Shown here: positions 43,381-52,645 of the stretch, piece by piece | Numbering within the stretch: position 1 is the stretch's first letter | How the letters are laid out: each line of letters opens with the position of its first letter | Assembly: GCF_963662755.1 (NCBI RefSeq) | Contig: NZ_OY759725.1 | Location: forward strand, 1,811,781 to 1,875,780 | Length of the DNA: 64,000 nt | Reading direction: 5' to 3' | Origin: an uncultured Sulfurimonas sp. | GTDB lineage: Bacteria; Campylobacterota; Campylobacteria; Campylobacterales; Sulfurimonadaceae | The notes under the pieces: generated by a model | Database searches by the model: none | Seen by the model: only the letters and a program-made list of their open reading frames with translations | What the model was told of the DNA's origin: nothing | Program-made: the position numbers and the translations under genes

Positions 43381-43879
43381 CTTCTTCCTTTTTTGTTTGT
43401 ATCTCTATAGCATAAGTTGGGCATCTACCGATGCAAAATCCACAAGCTGTACATTTACTCATATCTATGCTTGGCATAAACATAGCTTTAAATTCTATGG
43501 CATCTTCTAAACAAGGATCTTTACATGAAAAACACATAACACCATCCCAACTAATACACTTAGATTTGTTTATTATAACATTTGCATCTATAATTTTTTT
43601 ATACTCTAATTTTAAAACACCATGCGGACATGCTTTTGCACACTCATCACAATATGTGCAACCGCTATGTAAAAAGTCCAAATAAGGAGTCTTGTCGCTA
43701 GCTATTTTTATTATATCTTCTTCACAAACAGTGCTACAAGGTGCTTCGCACTCTATGCACTCTTTGAGAAAAAGAGATAGATCCTCATAATATGGTGGAC
43801 GTAAAATAATTTCTTCTGACTTTTTTTCTTCACCTTTTACAGATGAAGAAAGAAAGCTAAAAAGCTCTCTTCTCTTCAT
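43370..43879 (-). CDS. napF: NapF ferredoxin-type protein
   Basis: 169 residues, cytoplasmic. Cys-rich motifs include CTYCDECAKACP and CTACGFCIGRCP (classic 4Fe-4S), plus CIECEAPCSTVC and CFSCKDPC, together enough for up to four clusters. The N-terminus MKRRELFSFLSSS resembles NapF and has no twin-arginine signal. NapF is thought to help load Fe-S or electrons to NapA before export. It lies five bases after napB. Confidence 0.9.
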   Translation of the reverse strand: MKRRELFSFLSSSVKGEEKKSEEIILRPPYYEDLSLFLKECIECEAPCSTVCEEDIIKIASDKTPYLDFLHSGCTYCDECAKACPHGVLKLEYKKIIDANVIINKSKCISWDGVMCFSCKDPCLEDAIEFKAMFMPSIDMSKCTACGFCIGRCPTYAIEIQTKKEEDVL

Positions 43880-43884
43880 ATTAG

Positions 43885-44550
43885 TTAGATACCATTAACA
43901 GTATCTAAACCTTCCATTAACTTAGTACCACTCCAGCTAGAAGCATTAGCACCGTCTTGTTTAGTATAGTCTGGTTCAAAAGTATTTTGAACTGCTAAGT
44001 CATTTCCAGATTGTGGAGCATGACATTGAGAACAGTTAAATCTAGCACCAGCTAGTTTATCACCAGTTGATTGAATAGAGATATCTTCTCTATTTTCATT
44101 TGTAGTATTTTTAAGTACTTTACCATTTTTAGTCATAACACCATCAGAACCCATTGCTGTAACTGGTCTAAAGTTTGTGAAGTGTGAACTTGGAAGCGGA
44201 GTAGCTCCCATAGATTCAGCAACTTCTGGCATATGACATCCTGTACATTGATTGTCATTTATAGTTATTGGCAACATTCCTTCAGTATCATGAGGAATCA
44301 TCGGTGGAGCATCTTGAAATGCTCTTTTGATTTTAGTACTTGTTGTTGCAGCAGCTGATGAGTAGTTAGCCATATGACCTTTTGTCTCAGCACCCTCTGC
44401 ATATAAGTCAGTCTTTCTAAGCCCTAAAGACTCCTCTGAAATAGTAGGTTTAACCACCTTTTGAGTTGTAGGTTTAGCATCGTTGCCACAACCTACAAAT
44501 AAAAGTGTTGCTGTAAATAAACCAATTGTTACTTTGCTTATTAATTTCAT
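43885..44550 (-). CDS. napB: NapB, dihaem cytochrome c subunit of nitrate reductase, putative lipoprotein
   Basis: 221 residues. Two haem sites, CTGCHMPE and CSQCHAPQ, match the dihaem NapB that passes electrons to NapA. The family motif PP.IPHD appears as APPMIPHDTEG. The N-terminus MKLISKVTIGLFTATLLFVGCGND resembles a lipoprotein signal with Cys after F-V-G, where most NapB proteins have a simple cleavable signal. It lies between napH and napF in tight spacing. Confidence 0.93.
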   Translation of the reverse strand: MKLISKVTIGLFTATLLFVGCGNDAKPTTQKVVKPTISEESLGLRKTDLYAEGAETKGHMANYSSAAATTSTKIKRAFQDAPPMIPHDTEGMLPITINDNQCTGCHMPEVAESMGATPLPSSHFTNFRPVTAMGSDGVMTKNGKVLKNTTNENREDISIQSTGDKLAGARFNCSQCHAPQSGNDLAVQNTFEPDYTKQDGANASSWSGTKLMEGLDTVNGI

Positions 44551-44551
44551 T

Positions 44552-45382
44552 TTACTCTCCCGTTTTTTTATTTTTTGCTAGGTTTCTTATTGAAAACCCA
44601 AGAGCATCATCATCACATACTTCTATACATCTAGCACAGTTAGTACACTCTCCTGAGAGTACAGGTAGGCTTTCTTTTCCTATCATATGTAGTACTTGAC
44701 GCTCTGGACAAACATTTTTACACTTCATACATAGAGTACAGTTTTCTACTGTGTGATGTACTCTAATAAGACTAAACTTTCCTAAGACGGAATAAAATCC
44801 GCCAAGTGGGCAGATATGTCCGCACCAACCATTTTTTAGGACAAATAGATCAAAAAGAAAGATGATAAGCATCGCAGCCCAACCAAAACCTAAACCAAAA
44901 ACAATACCTCTATGAACCATAGATATAGGCGATAAAAATTCAAAAGCTGTCACGCCCATTATCGCTGAGATAATAAGACTTAAGGCCAATAACCAATATC
45001 GTATATTTCTAGATGCAGGTTGTTTAACTCCCTGAACACGATCAAAATCAAGTTTTCTTCTTAGAAAATTAGCAGCATCTGTTATTATATTTACAGGACA
45101 AACCCAGCTACAAAAAGCTCGACCACCTATAAGAAAATAAAATACTGTTAAAATTAATACACCTATAATTAAATCCGTTGCTAAAACTGCTCCAGCTGCT
45201 AACATTTGAAGTGCTGCATACGGATCACTCAAGGGAATTATTTCTAAAACCACTGATGAACTAAGATTTCCCATAAGGACAGTCCATCCCCAAGCGTTTG
45301 CACCAAAGTATAAAACTAATAAACCAATTTGTGTAAATCTTCTTAAGATAAGGTATCTATAATTATTCCATAGCGTAGCCAT
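44552..45382 (-). CDS. napH: NapH, membrane Fe-S quinol dehydrogenase subunit
   Basis: 276 residues. Four or five membrane helices (about 10-35, 60-85, 125-150, 155-180). Loop motifs CSWVCPVN and CGHICPLGG, typical of NapH/NosR-type proteins, are followed by two cytoplasmic 4Fe-4S motifs, CTLCMKCKNVCP and CTNCARCIEVC. With NapG it oxidises menaquinol and feeds NapB/NapA where no NapC is encoded; no napC is seen in this cluster. The ATG shares a base with the napG stop. Confidence 0.95.
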   Translation of the reverse strand: MATLWNNYRYLILRRFTQIGLLVLYFGANAWGWTVLMGNLSSSVVLEIIPLSDPYAALQMLAAGAVLATDLIIGVLILTVFYFLIGGRAFCSWVCPVNIITDAANFLRRKLDFDRVQGVKQPASRNIRYWLLALSLIISAIMGVTAFEFLSPISMVHRGIVFGLGFGWAAMLIIFLFDLFVLKNGWCGHICPLGGFYSVLGKFSLIRVHHTVENCTLCMKCKNVCPERQVLHMIGKESLPVLSGECTNCARCIEVCDDDALGFSIRNLAKNKKTGE

Positions 45383-46197
45383 TAGTATAAATCCCCCGAA
45401 TCATTTAAAGAGTTTATTGCACTCTGTTTACTTAAATCAGTCTTTGTTTTAATCTCTTTAGCGTTTTGTAAACGACTTTCATCATTCTGATCCCAACCTT
45501 TGATATAGTAATCTCCAGCTTTACCCATTGCATTTTCTCTTGGAAGTACAAATATGGCAGGTTTTTCAGTTACACAAGCTCTTTCACAAAGACCACATCC
45601 AGTACAAGCATCGCTATGTACGATAGGTTTCATGAAAGCATGCTTTCCTGTTCTATCATTTTTTTCATATTCAATAGTTATTGCTTTTCCTAAAATAGGA
45701 CAAGCTCTATAACAAGCATCACATTGTATTCCCCAAAAAGCTATACAACTCTCATCATCAACTACAGCCAATCCCATTTCTGAGATATTTATATCTAGTT
45801 TGCCATCAGTTGTTACACTAGCTTCATCAAGTGCACCTGTAGGACACACAGGTACACAAGGAATATCTGGACACATATAACAAGGTATTTCTCTAGGTAC
45901 AAAATACGGCGTTCCTAAAGGTTTGTTGTCTCCTGGTTTAGCAAGTATAAGTGTATCAAATGGACATGCTTCAACACAAAGTCCACACTTGATACAAGTT
46001 TTCAAAAAATCTTCTTCTTTTATGGCGCCTGGTGGACGGAGCACTAAAGTTGAAGCCGTAACTTCATCTATATATGCACTCCATATAAATCCACCCATAG
46101 CAGCAAGACCTGTGCTACGAGCCATATTTAAGATAAATCTTCGTCTATCACTTACTGGTTGTCTTTTCTTTTTAATATTAGGTCTGTTTTCGCTCAA
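45382..46197 (-). CDS. napG: NapG, periplasmic ferredoxin-type quinol dehydrogenase subunit
   Basis: 271 residues. A twin-arginine type signal (SDRRRFILNMARSTGLAAMGG) precedes four Cys motifs: CIKCGLCVEACP, CYMCPDIPCVPVCP, CDACYRACP and CTGCGLCERAC, fitting four 4Fe-4S clusters. NapG partners NapH in electron transfer from menaquinol to the periplasmic nitrate reductase. It follows napA by 26 bases. Confidence 0.95.
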   Translation of the reverse strand: MSENRPNIKKKRQPVSDRRRFILNMARSTGLAAMGGFIWSAYIDEVTASTLVLRPPGAIKEEDFLKTCIKCGLCVEACPFDTLILAKPGDNKPLGTPYFVPREIPCYMCPDIPCVPVCPTGALDEASVTTDGKLDINISEMGLAVVDDESCIAFWGIQCDACYRACPILGKAITIEYEKNDRTGKHAFMKPIVHSDACTGCGLCERACVTEKPAIFVLPRENAMGKAGDYYIKGWDQNDESRLQNAKEIKTKTDLSKQSAINSLNDSGDLY

Positions 46198-46223
46198 AAC
46201 GATACTTCCCTTTCTCTATTTTC

Positions 46224-49037
46224 TTAAGCTTGGTAAATTTTTACCGCACATTTTTTATAGTCTGTCTGTTTAGATTGTGGACAAGTAGCATCAAGACAAA
46301 CTTTATTGATAAATACTTTTTCGTCAAACCATGGAACAAATACAAGTCCACGTGATGGTCTGTTTCTACCACGAGTTTCAATTCTAGCTTTTACTTTACC
46401 ACGACGAGATTCAACCCATGCTAGTTCACCTTGTTTCAAGCCTTTATCTTTTGCATCTTGTGGATGCATATAACATAATGCTTCTGGAACTGCACGATAA
46501 AGTTCAGGTACACGCATAGTCATAGTTCCTGAGTGCCAGTGTTCAAGTACACGACCTGTACATAACCATGTGTCAAAGTTTGCATCTGGTACTTCTGGAG
46601 GATCCATGTACGGACGAGCAAAAATCTTAGCTTTGTTTTTAAGAGCTAATTGAGTTTTATCTTTAATACCTAGTAAGTCACCTTGTGCAAGACTTTTCGC
46701 TAAAGTACCATAGAATGCATGAGAGTTATTAGTTCCTGCTTCTTTGTTAGCTTTTGCTGCATATGGATCGTACTGAGTGTTAAATCTCCACTGAGTCTCT
46801 TTACCATCAACAACTGGCCATTTAAGTCCACGAACTTTATGGTAAGTTGTAAAGTCAGCAAGGTCATGCGCATGACCACGACCAAATGAAGCATACTCTT
46901 CAAAAAGGTACTCATGGATCATAAAACCATAACCTTTAAATACTTTACCATCAGAACCAACAACATTTCTGCTGTCTCCGCTACCTTCAGTATTGTCATA
47001 ACCTTGTTGAGGGAAAGAGTTTAAATCAATTTTATATGATTGAGCTTCTTTATTTGCAAAAAGAATTTCATACATAGTAGTATTATCAGTGTAACCCATA
47101 GCATAAGCTGCTTTTCTAACATCTGGAAGAGATTGATCACCACGAAGTGGTTGAGCACCCCATAGGTCACCAACTGTAAATCTTTTTGATAACTCAACCC
47201 ATTGCCAAGTATCACTCATCGCATCACCTACAGGAAGAACTTGTTGTCTCCAGTGTTGAGTTCTACGTTCAGCATTACCATATGCTCCCCATTTTTCATA
47301 AATCATAGCTGATGGTAAGATAAGGTCAGATACTTTAGCTGAAATACCAGGGTATCCATCAGAAGTAACAATAAAGTTATCCATTTCACGAGCCGCTTTA
47401 ATCCAGTGAGATGCAGAAGCACTATCTTGGTAAGGATTACAAACATTTACCCATGCAAATTTAATAACACCATCTTCAATATCACGGTGGATTTTCATGA
47501 TGTGTTGGTTACCTACAGGATTTAGAGTTCCATTAGGAATCTTCCATCTGTTTTCAGTGATTTCTCTATGTTTTGGATTTGCTACCATCATATCCGCTGG
47601 AAGTCTATGACAGAATGTTCCAACTTCACGAGCAGTACCACAAGCTGATGGTTGACCAGTTAAAGAGAATGCTCCTGAACCTGGTTTAGCTTGTTTGTTT
47701 AGTAAAAAGTGAACATTGTAAGAAAGAGTATTTACCCATGTACCACGTGTATGTTGATTCATACCCATTGTCCAGAAAGATACAACTTTTCTATCTTTTT
47801 CAATATATAAATCAGCTAATAATTGAAGCTTTCTTTTAAATTCATTGATATCTTCATCAGGGTTACCTTTTGAAATTTTAGCTACATAATCAAGTGTATA
47901 TGGTTCTAAGAATTTTTTATACTCTTCAAAACTAATATGCCAGTGTTTAAGTCCAGCATCTTCGTTTACCATTACATCACCTTCTTTATAACCATAAGGT
48001 TTAAGAGCAGGTGCTTCAGCTGCAGAAACTACTTTTTTCATCTCTTTAGAGATAGTTTCCATTTCAAGATCTGTATATTTACCTTCTTTTATAGACTTCT
48101 CACTAGATTTTCTCATACCGTAACCTAAGTTTACTGGTGATGCACAAAATACTATGTGTTTTTTAACAAAATCCCAATCAATTGCTTCAGGGTTGTTATA
48201 TACGATTTCTCTTGCTACATAGTTCCATAATGCAAGGTCAGTATTTGGAGTGAAGATTATCTCTTCATCTGCTAAATCTGAAGTTCTATGTCTATAAGTA
48301 GAGATATTTATAACTTTTACTCTCTCAGGATCTGATAATTTTCTATCAGTTACACGAGACCATAAAATAGGGTGCATCTCTGCCATGTTTGAACCCCAAG
48401 ACACAACAGTATCAGTAAGTTCAATATCATCATAACAGCCAGATGGTTCATCAATACCAAAAGTTTGGTAAAAACCAACAACAGCAGATGCCATACAGTG
48501 ACGAGCATTTGGATCAAGAGCATTTGATCTAAATCCACCCTTCATCATTTTTTGAGCAGCGTAACCTTCCATAACAGTGTATTGTCCAGATGCAAATACA
48601 CCAACACCTTCAGGACCACTTGCTTTAAGTGCTTTTTTGATGTGAACTTCCATCTCATCAAATGCTCTCTCCCAACTAACTGGAGCAAATTTACCATGTT
48701 TGTCAAATTTACCATTTGCATCTACACGAAGTAAAGGCTTAGTAAGTCTATCTGCACCATACATGATTTTAGCATTAAAGTAACCTTTAATACAATTTAA
48801 TCCTCTATTTACTGGAGCTGCAGGGTCCCCTTTAACAGCAACAATTTTACCATTTTTTGTAGCCATCATGATACCACAACCAGTACCACAGAAACGACAA
48901 GCTGCCTTGTCCCATCTCCAGTCGCCTTCAGCTTTGCTCGCCGCTGCTTCTAGCTCTGCTGGTACACTCATACCAATAGCCGCTGCCGCAGATGCTGCCG
49001 CTGAACTTTTAAGAAATTCTCTTCTTGAAAGTGACAT
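46224..49037 (-). CDS. napA: Periplasmic nitrate reductase catalytic subunit NapA
   Basis: 937 residues. It reduces nitrate to nitrite in the periplasm. The twin-arginine signal [10 protein letters not shown] is followed by the 4Fe-4S motif [11 protein letters not shown]...GLNCIKGYF and the Mo-bis-MGD Cys in [13 protein letters not shown]. The C-terminal molybdopterin dinucleotide-binding domain has [15 protein letters not shown] start at ATG 49037, with AGGAGA six bases upstream; an upstream ATG at 49136 would add residues before the signal and lies in the promoter zone. Length agrees with Campylobacterota NapA (about 930). First gene of the operon. Confidence 0.98.
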   Translation of the reverse strand: MSLSRREFLKSSAAASAAAAIGMSVPAELEAAASKAEGDWRWDKAACRFCGTGCGIMMATKNGKIVAVKGDPAAPVNRGLNCIKGYFNAKIMYGADRLTKPLLRVDANGKFDKHGKFAPVSWERAFDEMEVHIKKALKASGPEGVGVFASGQYTVMEGYAAQKMMKGGFRSNALDPNARHCMASAVVGFYQTFGIDEPSGCYDDIELTDTVVSWGSNMAEMHPILWSRVTDRKLSDPERVKVINISTYRHRTSDLADEEIIFTPNTDLALWNYVAREIVYNNPEAIDWDFVKKHIVFCASPVNLGYGMRKSSEKSIKEGKYTDLEMETISKEMKKVVSAAEAPALKPYGYKEGDVMVNEDAGLKHWHISFEEYKKFLEPYTLDYVAKISKGNPDEDINEFKRKLQLLADLYIEKDRKVVSFWTMGMNQHTRGTWVNTLSYNVHFLLNKQAKPGSGAFSLTGQPSACGTAREVGTFCHRLPADMMVANPKHREITENRWKIPNGTLNPVGNQHIMKIHRDIEDGVIKFAWVNVCNPYQDSASASHWIKAAREMDNFIVTSDGYPGISAKVSDLILPSAMIYEKWGAYGNAERRTQHWRQQVLPVGDAMSDTWQWVELSKRFTVGDLWGAQPLRGDQSLPDVRKAAYAMGYTDNTTMYEILFANKEAQSYKIDLNSFPQQGYDNTEGSGDSRNVVGSDGKVFKGYGFMIHEYLFEEYASFGRGHAHDLADFTTYHKVRGLKWPVVDGKETQWRFNTQYDPYAAKANKEAGTNNSHAFYGTLAKSLAQGDLLGIKDKTQLALKNKAKIFARPYMDPPEVPDANFDTWLCTGRVLEHWHSGTMTMRVPELYRAVPEALCYMHPQDAKDKGLKQGELAWVESRRGKVKARIETRGRNRPSRGLVFVPWFDEKVFINKVCLDATCPQSKQTDYKKCAVKIYQA

Positions 49038-49126
49038 ATTTTCTCCTGTTTGATAATTTTCGAAATGAAGCAAAACTAAAAATTGCTTAACCCCAATTTT
49101 TGTTAAGGTGTCCATTAACGGTTTCA

Positions 49127-49170
49127 ATAATAGCACTTTGGATATTAAAAAATCTTTGACTCATGTCAAA
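49127..49170 (-). promoter_or_regulatory. napA promoter: Crp/Fnr-type site over a -10 element
   Basis: A perfect palindrome TTTGAC-TCAT-GTCAAA occupies 49155-49170 (centre 49162.5). On the minus strand TATTAT lies at 49132 to 49127. A start site near 49121 would place the palindrome centre at about -41.5, the class II position of FNR/CRP activators. TTGAC-N4-GTCAA differs from the FNR consensus TTGAT-N4-ATCAA by one base in each half. The 5' leader would be about 83 bases. The adjacent Crp/Fnr regulator is the likely binder. Confidence 0.7.
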
Positions 49171-49241
49171 TAGTTAAAAAAATATGTTAAGTTTAGTTTT
49201 ATTTATTAAAATGTGAATATAAGTAGCACTTAGAAAAAATA

Positions 49242-50252
49242 TTATAATTGTAAATCTTGACAACTTTTTGTTAGCTTTTCTAATTCACGTTTTAGGTTAG
49301 ATAGTTTCTTAGAAGAGTTGATTAATTCTTCGGTGGATTCGATAACTATGTCTTCACTATTGTTTAAATGTTTATGAACAAGAGACTTGTCTTTTAGTTC
49401 ATCTATTATAGAATCAAATTCATAAGTTAACTCTTCAAGTTTGGCTGAAGCCCTTTCTGATTGCAAGAGTGCTTCGTTTGAATGATCCATAGCAGAGTTA
49501 ACTTTTTGAATGAAGCAGTTGATAGTGTCACTAACTTCTACAATCTCAGTTTCACTCTCAGCTTCTAGTTCAAGAGGTTTTAGTTTTGTTATATCTTCAT
49601 TGTTTATTAGCATCTTAGAATATTGCATAAATGAATCAACATGAGATTCTATAGATTTTAATTGAAATAAAGAGTAAATAAAAAGTATAAGTAAAATAAT
49701 CCCTGAAGTGTATTGAAAGATTTTTATAAAATTTGTTTTATTTTCACTGTAGTTTGTGTACATTGTTACAAGTTTATCTACATTGTCTAAGAGTATCGTG
49801 TTATCTCTATATATTGAAGTTACTATCTCTTCTAGCTCTACTTTTCTATTTACATTTGAGTTTGTAAAAAGTTTAAAGTTTTGTATGTTCTCATAAAAAT
49901 TATTCCAAAGTTTACTTACTTCTGTTTGTTGAAGTGAAATCTCATATGTAGGAACAGGCGATATGTTTTTGTCTGAATCACCATGTCTTAAGGTATTGAG
50001 TCCTTTAATAAATTCATCTATTGCTTCATTTAATTCATAAAAATCTTTATTTGAACTATAGTGTATATAAAAAATATTTTTTGACATTTTTTGTGTTAGC
50101 ATTCTTTGTTTACCAGCTATATTAATTATAAGAGCATCTTTTTCATTTTGTTGATTTAAATAGATAGTAGTTGCAATAACGCTCAACATTAAAACTATAA
50201 GTAGAGCTCCTAAAACTTTGATTTTTGTACTTATACTTGATACTTTTTTCAT
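49242..50252 (-). CDS. Membrane sensor with PilJ/NarX-like domain and no output domain
   Basis: 336 residues. TM1 at about 11-32 is followed by a periplasmic four-helix domain (about 33-175) with NIAGKQRML at 44-52, the hallmark of the 'type IV pili methyl-accepting chemotaxis transducer N-term' (PilJ) domain and close to the nitrate-binding P-box of NarX/NarQ. TM2 lies at about 178-198. The cytoplasmic part (about 200-336) is coiled coil (AMDHSNEALLQSERASAKLEELTYEFDSI) without kinase, GGDEF or MCP signalling motifs. Its stop lies 105 bases from the napA palindrome and its start is two bases after the Crp/Fnr gene, so the two form an operon. A nitrate/nitrite sensor is a reasonable guess. Confidence 0.75.
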   Translation of the reverse strand: MKKVSSISTKIKVLGALLIVLMLSVIATTIYLNQQNEKDALIINIAGKQRMLTQKMSKNIFYIHYSSNKDFYELNEAIDEFIKGLNTLRHGDSDKNISPVPTYEISLQQTEVSKLWNNFYENIQNFKLFTNSNVNRKVELEEIVTSIYRDNTILLDNVDKLVTMYTNYSENKTNFIKIFQYTSGIILLILFIYSLFQLKSIESHVDSFMQYSKMLINNEDITKLKPLELEAESETEIVEVSDTINCFIQKVNSAMDHSNEALLQSERASAKLEELTYEFDSIIDELKDKSLVHKHLNNSEDIVIESTEELINSSKKLSNLKRELEKLTKSCQDLQL

Positions 50253-50254
50253 AA

Positions 50255-50920
50255 TTATTCTCCCTTATAGATGCTGTTTAATTTTTCTTTATCTAAAATA
50301 GTTACATTAGAGTTTTCTACTTCTATAATATTACTTCTTTTTAATTTTTTTAAAACTCTTGATAAGGTCTCAGGTTGAATATGAAGCATAAAAGAGACAT
50401 CTTGTCTTTTTAGTGAGTTGAACATCTCCAAATCATCACTTAACATAAATGCAACTTTTGCAGTGGCATCAAAGACAAGCTCTCTGTTTACAACACAGTG
50501 TAGTTGTTGAGTTTTAAGCAAAATTTGATTTATAAACTCATTGTTTAAAATATTTTTTGCCAAAAATCTATTTTTAAATTCAATGAAATTAACTTCTAAA
50601 ATGACACTATCTTCCATAAATTCAGAGTTTGAATAGCAATAGATAGAATCATTTTCTAAACTTGTAAGTTCTGATATAAGAGAATTTTTATGTATGTGAT
50701 AAAGAAAAATTTCATTTTCAAATTTATCTATTTTGTATATTTTTAAAACACCAGAAATAAGAAAGAATATCTTGTTGTATGTATCATTTTCATAATAAAG
50801 TATAGAACCTTTAGGATATTCTATGATGTTAGAAATCTCTTTTATCTCTTGTAATTGACTATCATTTAAAGATTCAAAAAAAGTTAATTTTCTAATTGTA
50901 TCTAGTTTATTTTGCGTCAT
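50255..50920 (-). CDS. Crp/Fnr-family transcriptional regulator
   Basis: 221 residues. The N-terminal cyclic-nucleotide-binding-type barrel (about 10-120: PKGSILYYENDTYNKIFFLISGVLKIYK) and dimer helix precede a C-terminal winged helix (about 150-215). The recognition helix is QPETLSRVLKKLKRSNIIEV, with the E-x-x-S-R residues that in FNR and CRP contact TTGA/TGTGA half sites. No N-terminal Cys cluster is present, so oxygen sensing through Fe-S as in E. coli FNR is not expected. Gene position beside nap and the TTTGAC-N4-GTCAAA site make it the likely nap regulator; the effector (NO, nitrate, redox) is unknown. Confidence 0.88.
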   Translation of the reverse strand: MTQNKLDTIRKLTFFESLNDSQLQEIKEISNIIEYPKGSILYYENDTYNKIFFLISGVLKIYKIDKFENEIFLYHIHKNSLISELTSLENDSIYCYSNSEFMEDSVILEVNFIEFKNRFLAKNILNNEFINQILLKTQQLHCVVNRELVFDATAKVAFMLSDDLEMFNSLKRQDVSFMLHIQPETLSRVLKKLKRSNIIEVENSNVTILDKEKLNSIYKGE

Positions 50921-51072
50921 TTATGCTCTACTTTTAAAAAATAATTATTTAAAGTTTGTATCATTTATCTTGTAGCTTATATATTTTAAAATCTAGGAGT
51001 TATTTTATCATAATTTTGATGGCATAAGAATTGCTTAACTGAGTATTAGAGTTAGATAAGGATGTGAAGTTT

Positions 51073-52314
51073 ATGCAATTTATTGAAGCACTGAAGTTAA
51101 AAAGTAAACTATTTTTTCTTTTTATGCTCATTACATTAGGTCTTGTTCTTATTGGAATTATGGGTTATTTAAACATTAATTCAATGAAAAAAAATTTAGA
51201 TGAACTCTATTTCGGTTCACTTATGCCTGTAATTGAATTAAACGAAATACTCCAGATATATCATGGCAATATAGCAAACACAATCTACAAGGCTAGAAAT
51301 TCTCAGATAAGCATACCTCAAACTACTTCTGAAATAGAAAATTCACTTTTAAAAATCGATATGCAGTGGAGAAATTATGAATCTCATTTTAAAAGAGATG
51401 AAGAGTTACAATATGTTCAATACACAGCACTTGAGATAAAAGCAACAAATGAATATTTTAAAAATTTATTAGATGGAATTTTGTCAGGTCATAATATTGA
51501 AAATATTTCTATGAAAATTTTTGAAAGAAAAGTAGAATATATACATACAACTATAAAAAAACTTATAAAATATGAAGTTGAAATTGCAAAACTTGAGAGA
51601 AAGAACTTTTTAAATTATTATCAGTCTATTATTCAAAGTGTTGGTGTAATACTTGTTTTGATTATCTTTGGTGTTTTGCTTATATCTTATTATGTATTTA
51701 AAAGTATTCAAAATGATCATACTAAACTAGAAGTCACTACAAAAAAACTACAACGGGTAAATAAAAAACTTGAAAATGTTTCATATACAGATGCCTTAAC
51801 AAGCTTACACAATAGAAGATACTTCAACTTCGTATATGACAGAGAGTTAAAGCGTGCAAAAAGAACAAAATCATATATTACTTTTATGATGTTAGATATT
51901 GATTTTTTTAAGCAATATAACGACACCTACGGGCATATAGAGGGTGATTTTGCGCTTAAGAGTGTTGCTAAAATTTTAAAAGATGCTCTAAAGAGACCTA
52001 GTGATTTTGTATTTAGGTTAGGCGGTGAAGAGTTTGGTGTAATTCTTATAGACACTGATGAGTCAAATAGTGCGAAATTAGCACGTGAAATATGTGATAG
52101 TGTTAAAGCTAGAGAGATTAAACATGAGTCAAGTAGTGTTCACGAATTTCTTACTATTTCAATCGGTGTAGTTTGTTGTGTAGCTGATGAAGCATTAGAT
52201 GAAAAAATTCTTGTAAGTCGTGCTGATGAGATGCTATATAAAGCAAAAGATAGTGGTAGAAATGGTTATGTTATTACAACAAATGTTAGTGAAGCTAAAG
52301 CTGAGAGTGTTTAA
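51073..52314 (+). CDS. Membrane diguanylate cyclase (GGDEF)
   Basis: 413 residues. TM1 (about 10-33) and TM2 (about 188-212) enclose a helical periplasmic domain of the four-helix-bundle MCP type (MKKNLDELYFGSLMPVIELNEILQIYHGNIANTIYKARN, about 38-77). The C-terminal GGDEF domain (about 235-405) has DALTSLHNRRYFN, DIDFFKQYNDTYGHIEGD and the active-site RLGGEEFGV. It should make c-di-GMP in response to an extracytoplasmic signal. AAGGA (51058-51062) fits ATG 51073 better than GTG 51064. Divergent from the Crp/Fnr gene, its 3' end overlaps yciH by 20 bases. Confidence 0.92.
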   Translation: MQFIEALKLKSKLFFLFMLITLGLVLIGIMGYLNINSMKKNLDELYFGSLMPVIELNEILQIYHGNIANTIYKARNSQISIPQTTSEIENSLLKIDMQWRNYESHFKRDEELQYVQYTALEIKATNEYFKNLLDGILSGHNIENISMKIFERKVEYIHTTIKKLIKYEVEIAKLERKNFLNYYQSIIQSVGVILVLIIFGVLLISYYVFKSIQNDHTKLEVTTKKLQRVNKKLENVSYTDALTSLHNRRYFNFVYDRELKRAKRTKSYITFMMLDIDFFKQYNDTYGHIEGDFALKSVAKILKDALKRPSDFVFRLGGEEFGVILIDTDESNSAKLAREICDSVKAREIKHESSSVHEFLTISIGVVCCVADEALDEKILVSRADEMLYKAKDSGRNGYVITTNVSEAKAESV

Positions 52315-52642
52315 AGCGAAAACCTTCAGCTATCAAAAGTTCTCTAAGTTTGTCTTTTAGTTCGCCTTGAAACTCCATCCAGCCATCTTTAAAAGTACCA
52401 CCACAACCGAGTCTCTTTTTTAATAATTTAAGTATAGTTGCAGAATCTTCTTTTGTTGTCTCAAATTCACCAACTAAAGTTACAGTTTTCCCACGTCTTT
52501 TTTCTTTTTTAAAGACTAAAAAATGTTTAGAAGGCTCTAGAATATCCTTAGATATTTTTGACTTACGTGGAGTTTGAATCTCAGCCCATCCATCATCAAT
52601 ATCTGCACCTATAAATATATCTAGTTTTTTACCTCTACTCAT
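52295..52642 (-). CDS. yciH: SUI1/eIF1-family translation factor homologue (YciH)
   Basis: 115 residues. KRRGKTVTLVGEFETTKEDSATILKLLKKRLGCGGTFKDGWMEFQGE is the core of the SUI1/YciH family (K-G-K-x-V-T-x-[IV]-x-G, then K-x-L-K-x-x-x-G-C-G-G). The bacterial protein is thought to act like eIF1 in start-codon fidelity, though its role is not settled. The N-terminal 50 residues lack a zinc motif. It is convergent with the GGDEF gene and overlaps its end by 20 bases. The DUF5718-like gene is three bases upstream. Confidence 0.85.
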   Translation of the reverse strand: MSRGKKLDIFIGADIDDGWAEIQTPRKSKISKDILEPSKHFLVFKKEKRRGKTVTLVGEFETTKEDSATILKLLKKRLGCGGTFKDGWMEFQGELKDKLRELLIAEGFRFKHSQL

Positions 52643-52645
52643 AGT

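Noticed and set aside
49038..49136. Upstream in-frame extension of napA from ATG 49136
   Set aside because: It would place 33 residues before the twin-arginine signal and covers the predicted -10 and start site; AGGAGA directly precedes ATG 49037.
51007..51030. TTGAT followed by GGCATAAG as a second Crp/Fnr site between the regulator and the GGDEF gene
   Set aside because: Only one half site matches; the other half has no symmetry, so it is likely chance in AT-rich DNA.
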